Assembly: GCA_023254755.1 (NCBI GenBank)
Contig: JALRKU010000466.1
Span: 1-5,096, forward strand
Length of the DNA stretch: 5,096 bases
Direction of reading: 5' to 3'
DNA from: Aeromicrobium sp.
GTDB taxonomy: Bacteria > Actinomycetota > Actinomycetes > Propionibacteriales > Nocardioidaceae
This document shows positions 1-4,762 of this stretch, piece by piece. The first letter of the stretch is position 1. The number at the start of each line of letters is the position of its first letter. A program made the position numbers and the translations under genes. The notes below the pieces were generated by a model, which saw nothing but the letters and a program-made list of their open reading frames with translations, was not told the origin of the DNA and ran no database searches.

Positions 1-540
1 CGGCACGCCGACCTCCTTGGCGACCGCCGAGATCGCCTCGAGGTCGAGCACGTCGCCCTTGGGGTTGCCGATGGTCTCGCCGAAGAACGCCTTGGTGTTC
101 TCCTTGACGGCCGCGCGCCACGCGTCGGGGTCGTTGTTGTCCTCGACGAACGTCACCTCGATGCCGAGCTTGGGGAACGTGTGCCGCAGGAGCGAGTCCG
201 TGCCGCCGTAGAGGCTGGCGGACGAGACGATGTGGTCACCGGCCTCCGCGACGTTGGTCAGTGCGCCCGTGGTGGCCGCCTGGCCCGAGGCGAAGAGCAG
301 CGCGCCGACGCCGCCCTCGAGGGCCGCGAGACGCTGCTCCACGACGTCCTGCGTCGGGTTGATGATCCGGGTGTAGATGTTGCCCGGCTCGGCGAGGCTG
401 AACAGGTTCGCGGCGTGCTCGGTGTCGCGGAACTGGAACGACGTCGTCTGGTAGATCGGCAGCGCGCGGGCGCCGGTCGTGGGGTCCGGTGTCTGGCCGG
501 CGTGGATCTGCTTGGTCTCGAAGGACCACTGGTCGCTCAT
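1..540 (-). CDS. metY: O-acetylhomoserine sulfhydrylase (MetY), N-terminal part
   Basis: This is the first 180 codons of a PLP-dependent Cys/Met-metabolism enzyme; the gene runs off the left edge. The protein begins MSDQWSFETKQIHAGQTPDP and continues through YQTTSFQFRDTEHAANLF, the ALEGG/LFASGQAA region and SSASLYGGT, then ETIGNPKGDVLDLEAI. These are hallmarks of the O-acetylhomoserine/O-acetylserine sulfhydrylase branch, which makes homocysteine from O-acetylhomoserine and sulfide in the cytoplasm. Family members are about 430 residues, so the PLP-binding lysine lies outside the window. ATG at 540-538 is chosen because AGGAG lies 5 nt upstream (546-550). The gene is divergent from the acetyltransferase at 672. 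A metX partner is often found next to metY in actinobacteria, but it would lie off the edge and is not seen. A cystathionine gamma-synthase-type relative is possible but fits less well. Confidence 0.93.
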   Translation of the reverse strand, partial: MSDQWSFETKQIHAGQTPDPTTGARALPIYQTTSFQFRDTEHAANLFSLAEPGNIYTRIINPTQDVVEQRLAALEGGVGALLFASGQAATTGALTNVAEAGDHIVSSASLYGGTDSLLRHTFPKLGIEVTFVEDNNDPDAWRAAVKENTKAFFGETIGNPKGDVLDLEAISAVAKEVGVP

Positions 541-671
541 GGGTGCTCCTGGTGGGTGCTGGGGTGCTGGGTCCGCTCTGGTGTCTCCTCACCGTGGCAC
601 GCGCGCCACGCACCGGATCGACGTCTCAGGATGCGGAATCGGTCGTCCGGACGGCGTGACATGGTGTCGGG
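541..671 (-). promoter_or_regulatory. Divergent intergenic region with metY leader (hairpins, heptamer repeats)
   Basis: These 131 bp separate metY from the divergent acetyltransferase and should hold both promoters. On the metY-sense strand there is a hairpin with a 6-bp stem (CGTGGC at 610-605 pairing with GCCACG at 598-593). Right after it comes a second small hairpin (GGTG/CACC, 593-580) whose loop carries GAGGAG-like bases. Nearer the start codon the heptamer AGCACCC occurs three times, at 568-562, 560-554 and 547-541; the last copy lies between the ribosome binding site and ATG. I could not find the conserved core of a SAM riboswitch, and no convincing -35/-10 pair is visible for metY. 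On the plus side, CATGGT at 660-665 sits 6 nt before the GTG at 672 and could be a poor leaderless -10 box. Confidence 0.4.
546..550 (-). promoter_or_regulatory. Shine-Dalgarno site of metY
   Basis: Reading the minus strand, AGGAG is followed by a 5-nt spacer and the ATG at 540-538. It fixes the metY start and shows that metY has a conventional leader, unlike the probable leaderless genes at 2063 and 2128. Confidence 0.75.
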
Positions 672-1487
672 GTGACGACCTCCGACGAACGACGTGCCAC
701 CTGGCTCGCCGCCTACGACACCCTGCGGGGCGAGCGCGAGACACCCTCGGCGCTCGGCGTCGAGCTGGTCGGGCCGGTGCGGCTGGTGCGGTTCGCGGGC
801 GGTCGGGGCTTCGTCACGTACCGGGACCTCGGCGGTCTCGACGCCGCGGGGGTCGACGAGCTCGTGGGCGAAATCGTGCGGCGCGTCGCCGTCGACGCGT
901 CGTTCGAGCGGGTGGAGTGGAAGACGCGCGCGCACGACGCGGCGCCCGGCCTGCACGAGGCCCTGCTGGCGCGTGGTTTCGTGCCCGACGAGACGGAAGC
1001 GATCATGATCGGCGAGCTCGCGGGCCTGGTCCGCGCGACGGTCCCCGACGGCGTGACGGTTCGCCAGGTCGTCGACGCGGCGGACGTGCATGCTCTCGCG
1101 GCGACGGCCGACCGGGCCTTCGGCGACGAGCCGTCGGAGGCCTCGGTGGCCGCCCTGCTGCGCCGACAGTCCGTCGACCCCGACCTGGAGCTGTGGGTCG
1201 CCGAGGTCGCGGGAGTCATGGTCTCGACGGGGCGGCTGGAGCCGGTGCGCGGCACGCCGGTCGCGGGCTTCTGGGGAGGCGCGACGCTCCCTGCGTGGCG
1301 TGGCCGGGGCGCCTACCGGGCCGTCGTCGCCGCGCGCGCCCGGTCCGCGCTCGAGGCCGGCTACACCCTGGCGCACAGCGACTCGACCGCCGCCTCGCGA
1401 CCGATCCTCGAGCGATCCGGTCTGGTGGCCGTCTCGAGCACGACGCCGTACCGCTGGCGGCGGTCAGCGCCCGCGGTCGTCGGGTGA
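672..1487 (+). CDS. GNAT family N-acetyltransferase (double-domain type)
   Basis: The protein has 271 residues, starting at GTG; no in-frame ATG lies nearby and there is no clear ribosome binding site. The C-terminal half is a recognisable GNAT fold: a strand with ELWVAEVAGVMVSTGRLEPV (about 173-192), then PAWRGRGAYRAVV (208-220), which carries the R-x-x-G-x-G/A acetyl-CoA pyrophosphate-binding motif. It ends with DSTAASRPILERSGL (237-251), the usual last helix before the terminal strand. The N-terminal 120 residues look like a degenerate GNAT-like half (for example HEALLARGFVPDETEAIMIG), so the protein is probably a two-lobed GNAT of about 270 residues. The acceptor substrate cannot be read from sequence; small amines, amino acids or a protein N-terminus are all possible. 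Its 3' end overlaps the convergent DUF1992 gene by 24 bp. Confidence 0.85.
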   Translation: MTTSDERRATWLAAYDTLRGERETPSALGVELVGPVRLVRFAGGRGFVTYRDLGGLDAAGVDELVGEIVRRVAVDASFERVEWKTRAHDAAPGLHEALLARGFVPDETEAIMIGELAGLVRATVPDGVTVRQVVDAADVHALAATADRAFGDEPSEASVAALLRRQSVDPDLELWVAEVAGVMVSTGRLEPVRGTPVAGFWGGATLPAWRGRGAYRAVVAARARSALEAGYTLAHSDSTAASRPILERSGLVAVSSTTPYRWRRSAPAVVG

Positions 1488-2063
1488 GCGCCTGCGCCAC
1501 CACCGGCGACGCGGCGACGGGACAGATGGGCGCGGTGGCGCCTGGGCGAGCCGGCGCCGCCGCTCGCGCCACGCGGCGACCGAGACCTCCACGTCACGCA
1601 GGGCGGTGATGACCGGTGGACCGCCCTGGAGCTGACGCCGCGCCTCCAGGATCCGCGCGTTGAACTCCTCGAGGCGGCGGCGGACCTCGGCCTCGACCGC
1701 GACCCGGTCGAGCTCGGCGTCGAGGGTCGCGTCGTCCTTGCGCAGCTGCAGGGCCTCGGGCAGCACGCCGCTGATGCGCTCGCGCTCGATCAGGCGCTCG
1801 AGCCACCAGTTCGGGTTGCTGGCGGTGTCGACGTGGGGGAGCGGACGGCCGGCGTGCGGCAGGTCGTCGAACTCTCCGCGCTCGATCGCCGCCCGGATCT
1901 GCTGGTCGACCCACAGCGCCTGGTCCTCGGGGCGGCGCGGACGTCGCGCGGGGGAGTCGTCGACGTCGTCGTGGGGCGACGAGCCGTCGTCGAGACCAGC
2001 CCGGTAGCGGGCCGCTCGGTTCGCGGCCTCGTCGTGGCCAGCGGGATCCGCGTCGCGTGCCAT
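1464..2063 (-). CDS. DUF1992 / DnaJ homologue subfamily C member 28-like protein
   Basis: This 199-residue soluble protein has the DUF1992 (DnaJ C28 conserved domain) core. WVDQQIRAAIERGEFDDLP at 51-69 is followed by the AGRPLP turn (71-76), then NWWLERLIERERISGVLPEA (85-104) and a charged helical stretch EAEVRRRLEEFNARILEARR (125-143). No J domain with an HPD motif is present, as is usual for bacterial members, whose biochemical function is unknown. The N-terminal 45 residues are polar, acidic and probably disordered; the C-terminal 30 residues are rich in arginine. ATG at 2063-2061 is chosen because a TAGGCT box lies 6 nt upstream, fitting a leaderless transcript; the GGAGG just before ATG is too close to act as a normal ribosome binding site. 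It is divergent from the cysteine hydrolase gene. Confidence 0.88.
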   Translation of the reverse strand: MARDADPAGHDEAANRAARYRAGLDDGSSPHDDVDDSPARRPRRPEDQALWVDQQIRAAIERGEFDDLPHAGRPLPHVDTASNPNWWLERLIERERISGVLPEALQLRKDDATLDAELDRVAVEAEVRRRLEEFNARILEARRQLQGGPPVITALRDVEVSVAAWRERRRRLAQAPPRPSVPSPRRRWWRRRSPDDRGR

Positions 2064-2069
2064 GCCTCC

Positions 2070-2075
2070 AGCCTA
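2070..2075 (-). promoter_or_regulatory. -10 box of a leaderless promoter (DUF1992 gene)
   Basis: TAGGCT on the minus strand matches the actinobacterial TAnnnT -10 box and ends 6 nt before ATG, so transcription would start at or next to the A of the start codon. No convincing -35 element is visible 17-19 nt upstream. This is inferred from spacing and consensus only. Confidence 0.55.
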
Positions 2076-2115
2076 GGTCGGCACGTCGCGGTGGTGCGCT
2101 GTCGGCGTCGCCGCC

Positions 2116-2121
2116 TACCGT
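2116..2121 (+). promoter_or_regulatory. -10 box of a leaderless promoter (cysteine hydrolase gene)
   Basis: TACCGT fits TAnnnT and ends 6 nt before the ATG at 2128, the same geometry as the opposing promoter. No ribosome binding site is seen in the intervening GGCCGC, which supports a leaderless mRNA. The -35 region is not recognisable. Confidence 0.5.
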
Positions 2122-2127
2122 GGCCGC

Positions 2128-2673
2128 ATGAGCACTCTGCCGAACCGGCCCAGCACCGCACTCCTGGTCGTCGACGTGCAGGTCGACGTGGTCGCCGCCG
2201 CGCACGACCGCGACACCGTCGTGTCGAACATCCGTTCGATCGTGGATCGGGCGCGCGCAGGGGGAGTGCCGGTGGTCTGGGTGCAGGACTCGCTCGACGG
2301 CGCGTCGGGCACGCCGGACTGGCAGATCGTCCCCGAGCTCGCGCCGGCCATGGGGGAGCCGGTCGTGCACAAGGACCACGGCGACGCGTTCGAGGCGACG
2401 GATCTCGAGCAGGTGCTGGCCGCCGGCGGGATCGGCCACCTGGTGGTCACGGGGGCGCAGACCGACGCGTGCATCCGCTCGACCATCCATGGCGCGTTCA
2501 CGCGCGGCTACGACGTCACGCTGGTGGGCGACGCGCACACCACCGAGGACCACACGGCGTACGGTGCGCCGGCGCCGGCCGACGTCATCGCCCACACCAA
2601 CCTGTACTGGCAGCACCAGGACGCTCCCGGACGCACCGCGTCCGTCGTCGCGACCGCCGACGTCACCTTCTGA
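2128..2673 (+). CDS. Isochorismatase-family cysteine hydrolase
   Basis: This 181-residue cytoplasmic hydrolase shows the family's catalytic triad. Asp16 lies in the first strand ALLVVDVQVD, Lys82 in VVHKDHGDAF, and the nucleophile Cys115 in TGAQTDACIRSTI. The cis-peptide region before the cysteine (VVTGAQTDAC) and the following GYDVTLVGDAHTTEDH strand-loop are also typical. Members hydrolyse nicotinamide, isochorismate, N-carbamoyl compounds, ureidoacrylate or related amides. No nicotinamidase-type metal-binding D-x-H-x-H set is obvious and there is no aryl-carrier domain, so the substrate stays open. The start is supported by the TACCGT -10 box 6 nt upstream. It is transcribed alone; the gene ends 46 bp before the dif site. 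Confidence 0.9.
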   Translation: MSTLPNRPSTALLVVDVQVDVVAAAHDRDTVVSNIRSIVDRARAGGVPVVWVQDSLDGASGTPDWQIVPELAPAMGEPVVHKDHGDAFEATDLEQVLAAGGIGHLVVTGAQTDACIRSTIHGAFTRGYDVTLVGDAHTTEDHTAYGAPAPADVIAHTNLYWQHQDAPGRTASVVATADVTF

Positions 2674-2790
2674 GCGGAGGAGCGGTCGGCCACACCTCCC
2701 GTGGGCCCAATCCTGCACTAGTTGACATAATGTGCATTATCGGAATCAGTTGGTTGGGCGTGGGAGCGCTCGGAAGAGCCGGCGCGACCG
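2674..2790. other. Intergenic space between convergent genes, around dif
   Basis: This 117-bp gap lies between the stop of the cysteine hydrolase and the stop of the phosphoribosyltransferase. Apart from dif it holds two weak inverted repeats: GGAGG 2676-2680 with CCTCC 2695-2699 (14-nt loop), and GCTC 2768-2771 with GAGC 2776-2779 (GGAA loop). Either could help to end transcription, but neither has a long stem or a U-tract, so I do not call a terminator. Confidence 0.4.
2720..2747 (-). other. dif: dif site: XerC/XerD chromosome dimer resolution site
   Basis: Read on the minus strand, an 11-bp XerC-like arm GATTCCGATAA is followed by the 6-bp centre TGCACA and the 11-bp XerD-like arm TTATGTCAACT. 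The inner bases form the inverted repeat ATAATG/CATTAT (2727-2740). Compared with the E. coli dif site as I recall it, the XerD arm matches at 9 of 11 positions (TTATGTTAAAT) and the XerC arm at 7 of 11 (GGTGCGCATAA). This is an AT-rich island in a roughly 70% GC, 117-bp intergenic space. At dif, FtsK-activated XerC and XerD resolve chromosome dimers before division. The flanking genes (2128-2673 plus; 2791-4171 minus) both point toward it, as expected for leading-strand genes at a terminus. A XerCD-using mobile element is an alternative, but none is visible in the window. Confidence 0.85.
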
Positions 2791-3282
2791 CTATGCGTCC
2801 TGCACACCCGAGCGGTCGACGACCGGCGGCTCGGTGGACCACGGGAAGTTGATCCACAGGTCGGTGTGCTTCCAGACGAAGTCGGCGGCGATGACGGACC
2901 GCGGCTTCTGGTACAGCACCGCGGTGCGGACGTCGGCGACGTGACCGCGACAGAACTCGTCGACGAGCTCGAGCGTCTTGCCGCTGTCGGCGACGTCGTC
3001 GACCACCAGCACGCTGAGGTCGTCGAGCTCGGTGACGTCGAGCAGCGGCGGGAGCATCACGGGCGCCTCCAGCGTCGTGCCGACGCCGGTGTAGAACTCC
3101 ACGTTCATCGTGAACAGGTTCTTGCAGTCGAGCGCGTACGCGATCGAGCCGGCCGGCACCAGGCCGCCACGGGCGATGCCCAGCACGACGTCGGGACGAA
3201 AGCCGCTGTCGGCCACCGCCTGCGCGAGCTCTCGCGCCGCGGTGCCGAAGTCGCCCCAGGTCAGGATCTCGCGATCGGTCAT
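2791..3282 (-). CDS. Purine-type phosphoribosyltransferase (Gpt/Hpt-like)
   Basis: This 163-residue type I phosphoribosyltransferase has the PRPP-binding signature VLVVDDVADSGKTL at 91-104: two acidic residues, then the DSGKT phosphate loop. The first phosphate-binding loop is GIARGGLVPA (35-44). The C-terminal segment VWKHTDLWINFPWS (136-149) resembles the aromatic base-recognition end of xanthine/guanine phosphoribosyltransferases, and YQKP (124-127) precedes it. The expected reaction is purine base plus PRPP to nucleoside monophosphate plus pyrophosphate; xanthine or hypoxanthine specificity cannot be decided. ATG at 3282-3280 lies 4 bp after the esterase stop and has no strong ribosome binding site of its own, so translational coupling in a two-gene operon is likely. 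It ends 43 bp from dif. Confidence 0.88.
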   Translation of the reverse strand: MTDREILTWGDFGTAARELAQAVADSGFRPDVVLGIARGGLVPAGSIAYALDCKNLFTMNVEFYTGVGTTLEAPVMLPPLLDVTELDDLSVLVVDDVADSGKTLELVDEFCRGHVADVRTAVLYQKPRSVIAADFVWKHTDLWINFPWSTEPPVVDRSGVQDA

Positions 3283-3286
3283 GGGG

Positions 3287-4171
3287 TCATGCTGGCACGT
3301 CGAGCGCCGCGGTGAGGTGGTCGGTCATCCACTCCATGCGGATCGCCGCCTCGTGGGTGCCGCCCTGGAGCACGTAGTGGTCGCGACGAGCCTCGACGTG
3401 GTGCGCTCGCAGCAGCCCCGCGGCGGCGAGTCGCGCAGCGAAGCGGTCGCCCTCACGGCGCAGCGCGTCGTGCTGGGCGGTGAGGACGACGGTGGGCGGC
3501 AGGCCGTCGAGGCGGGGAGCGAGGCCCGGCGAGGCATGGGCCTCTCCCCTGCGGCTGTCGTCGCGGAAGTAGGTCGCTCGGACGAGGCGCAGCAGAGCGG
3601 GCGACACCATGGGACGCGACGCCGTCGCCGGTTTGTCGGTCGTGGTGACGTCGAGCGACGGGACGCCGAGCACGAGCAGCCGCGGGCGCTGCAGTCCCTG
3701 GTCGCGCAGGAACAAGCAGGCGGACGCCGCGAGGTTCCCGCCGGCGCTGAACCCGGTGACGGCCACGCGCCGTCGGTCGAGTCCCCAGTCGTCGGCGTGC
3801 TCGGTGATCCAGGCGGCGACGTCGTGGACCTGCTCGTGGGCCACGGGGTACCGCGCCCTCGGAGCGGCCGTGTAGTCGACGTTGATCACCGCGGCGTCGC
3901 AGCGGTCGGCGACGAAGCGGGTCCAGAAGTCGTCCATCTGCGGGTAGCGCATGAGGAACCCGCCGCCGTGCAGGTGCAGCACGACCGGCGCATCCTGCGC
4001 GGTTCTGGGCAGCTGCACGCGGCACCGCACCGATCCGTGTCGCGTGGGGACGCTGCGGATCACGACGGGCGGCAGCGGACCGTCGGCGAGGTCGAGTCCT
4101 CGGTGGTGCGAGACGGTCAGCGGTGCCGTCCACCCGATCAGCTGCGCCCTCAGGTCGGCTCCGATGCCCAT
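3287..4171 (-). CDS. Alpha/beta hydrolase-3 (HSL-family) esterase
   Basis: This esterase of the hormone-sensitive-lipase family has 294 residues from the chosen start. It shows the oxyanion-hole motif HGGGF, the nucleophile elbow GFSAGG with its serine, a likely acid in TAQHDALRREG, and a likely histidine in RRDHYVLQGG. In coordinates counted from an upstream ATG at 4219 these are 84-88, Ser158, Asp251 and His281. No signal peptide is seen, so it is probably cytoplasmic; family members cleave short- and medium-chain acyl esters. The frame stays open up to the ATG at 4219, which would add 16 residues, mostly Arg/Ala. Those codons (GCT, CGT, GCA, AGG, CGA) are unlike the GC3-rich body, and that DNA may not be native, so the ATG at 4171 is preferred. 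Neither start has a good ribosome binding site. It is followed 4 bp later by the phosphoribosyltransferase. Confidence 0.85.
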   Translation of the reverse strand: MGIGADLRAQLIGWTAPLTVSHHRGLDLADGPLPPVVIRSVPTRHGSVRCRVQLPRTAQDAPVVLHLHGGGFLMRYPQMDDFWTRFVADRCDAAVINVDYTAAPRARYPVAHEQVHDVAAWITEHADDWGLDRRRVAVTGFSAGGNLAASACLFLRDQGLQRPRLLVLGVPSLDVTTTDKPATASRPMVSPALLRLVRATYFRDDSRRGEAHASPGLAPRLDGLPPTVVLTAQHDALRREGDRFAARLAAAGLLRAHHVEARRDHYVLQGGTHEAAIRMEWMTDHLTAALDVPA

Positions 4172-4299
4172 GCGCGTGGTTCGTGGCCGTGCCGCGCTCC
4201 TTGCGCCAGCACGAGCCATTGGATTTCGGCAAGCCCAAGTCGGAGGGCGAGCTTCTGTTCTTCCTCGGTCAGGTTGCCAAGAAGAACCAGGTAGAGTGA
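4172..4299 (+). CDS. Unidentified C-terminal coding fragment (uncertain)
   Basis: One plus-strand frame runs through this mid-GC stretch (about 55% GC by hand count for 4220-4297) and ends at TGA 4297-4299. It reads FVAVPRSLRQHEPLDFGKP (from about 4180) and then KSEGELLFFLGQVAKKNQVE. Most of its codons end in G or C, which is what makes this frame look real. The minus strand also has an open frame here (…GNLTEEEQKLALRLGLAEI…) with a poorer codon pattern, so the strand is not certain. I do not recognise either protein. The stretch differs in composition from both neighbours and is probably a separate piece in a chimeric join; its left limit is uncertain, between about 4170 and 4220. Confidence 0.3.
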
Positions 4300-4415
4300 T
4301 TAACTTTGATACAATATTTACTTTTATTTGGAGAGAAGATGCTTATGATTTATCAAAATTAAGGTCTTTAATATATAGATTAAAAAATAAATTAGGATTT
4401 AACCCTTTTGAAAAT
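4290..4415 (+). CDS. Fragment of an OmpR-type response regulator, winged-helix DNA-binding domain
   Basis: Forty-two codons read GRVINFDTIFTFIWREDAYD and then LSKLRSLIYRLKNKLGFNPF-EN. This fits the C-terminal effector domain of OmpR/PhoB regulators: a G-R-V-I turn, the helix ending in W, then the recognition helix L-R-x-L-I-x-R-L-x-x-K-L before the wing. The receiver domain and the final GY-containing hairpin are missing on either side. Codons are extremely AT-rich (about 20% GC over 4300-4409), pointing to a low-GC organism; the sequence style resembles Campylobacterota such as Arcobacter, but this is a guess. An apparently longer frame, 3951-4436, merges this fragment with unrelated DNA on both sides and is not a real gene. 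Confidence 0.6.
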
Positions 4416-4757
4416 CATGCCAATGCGGGAACGTAACAAGTTCAAGTCTTGCTTGGGGTCCAAAATATTATTGCCATAGAAATTAATTTCACCTTCGGCG
4501 CGCTGACCTGGATACAAGTCATACATGCGGTTCAAAGTTCTGAGCAAAGTGGATTTACCGCAACCTGACGGTCCAATAAATGCCGTGACATGTCTCTCAG
4601 CGATATTCAGGTTGATGTTTTTCAAGCCCTGAAAAGAACCATAGTAGAAATTAAGATTCTTAATCTCTAAGGCATTTTTCAATGCAGTTTCTTGATTTTG
4701 ATTGGTTTCGCTCATTACATTTCCTTGAATTTGGTCAACATCAAATATATTTCTCAT
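4392..4757 (-). CDS. pstB: Phosphate ABC transporter ATP-binding protein PstB, truncated
   Basis: This is the N-terminal part of the ATPase of the high-affinity phosphate importer PstSCAB. ALEIKNLNFYYGSFQGLKNI is followed by the Walker A motif GPSGCGKST at 62-70, then LLRTLNRMYDLYPGQRAEGE and NLLRSRIGMIF. Full-length PstB is about 250-260 residues. Here the match stops at Phe116 (base 4410), one residue before the expected Q-loop glutamine of IFQKP, and the last residues up to the TAG/TAA-type stop at 4392 (KRVKS) are foreign sequence. The Q-loop, signature motif and Walker B are therefore absent. The frame opens at ATG 4757, but ATG 4715 (MSETNQ…) has a good ribosome binding site and may be the true start. 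The gene follows pstA directly. Codon use and sequence resemble Acinetobacter. Confidence 0.9.
   Translation of the reverse strand: MRNIFDVDQIQGNVMSETNQNQETALKNALEIKNLNFYYGSFQGLKNINLNIAERHVTAFIGPSGCGKSTLLRTLNRMYDLYPGQRAEGEINFYGNNILDPKQDLNLLRSRIGMIFKRVKS
4722..4726 (-). promoter_or_regulatory. Ribosome binding site supporting the inner pstB start
   Basis: On the minus strand AAGGA lies 6 nt before the ATG at 4715-4713. The outer ATG at 4757 has only AAGAG almost touching the start codon. This favours a PstB beginning MSETNQ, 47 bp after the pstA stop. Confidence 0.5.
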
Positions 4758-4762
4758 GCTCT

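Noticed and set aside
541..671. SAM riboswitch upstream of metY
   Set aside because: I could not find the conserved core of SAM-I/IV or SAM-II types; the hairpins seen are generic.
479..1609. Long plus-strand reading frame of 376 codons overlapping metY and the acetyltransferase
   Set aside because: The product is Arg/Gly/Ala-rich low-complexity, typical of an off-frame reading in GC-rich DNA; the frame at 672-1487 has the GNAT motifs.
2676..2699. Rho-independent terminator after the cysteine hydrolase (GGAGG/CCTCC)
   Set aside because: Only a 5-bp stem with a 14-nt loop and no following T-run.
1594..2718. Minus-strand reading frame of 374 codons antisense to the cysteine hydrolase
   Set aside because: Arg-rich shadow of the real genes at 2128-2673 and 1464-2063; no domain is visible.
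2720..2747. Repressor operator instead of dif
   Set aside because: The inverted repeat could bind a dimeric regulator, but the site lies between two gene ends, not at a promoter, and its outer arms also fit XerC/XerD sites.
2768..2779. Rho-independent terminator after the phosphoribosyltransferase (GCTC/GAGC)
   Set aside because: Only 4 bp of stem and no T-run on the minus strand.
3110..4294. Plus-strand reading frame of 394 codons antisense to the esterase
   Set aside because: The minus strand encodes a complete esterase with its catalytic motifs; the plus frame is a by-product of GC3 bias.
3951..4436. A 161-codon plus-strand protein with a response-regulator-like end
   Set aside because: Only 4290-4415 is meaningful; the first part is antisense to the esterase and the last residues are antisense to pstB, so it spans chimeric joins.
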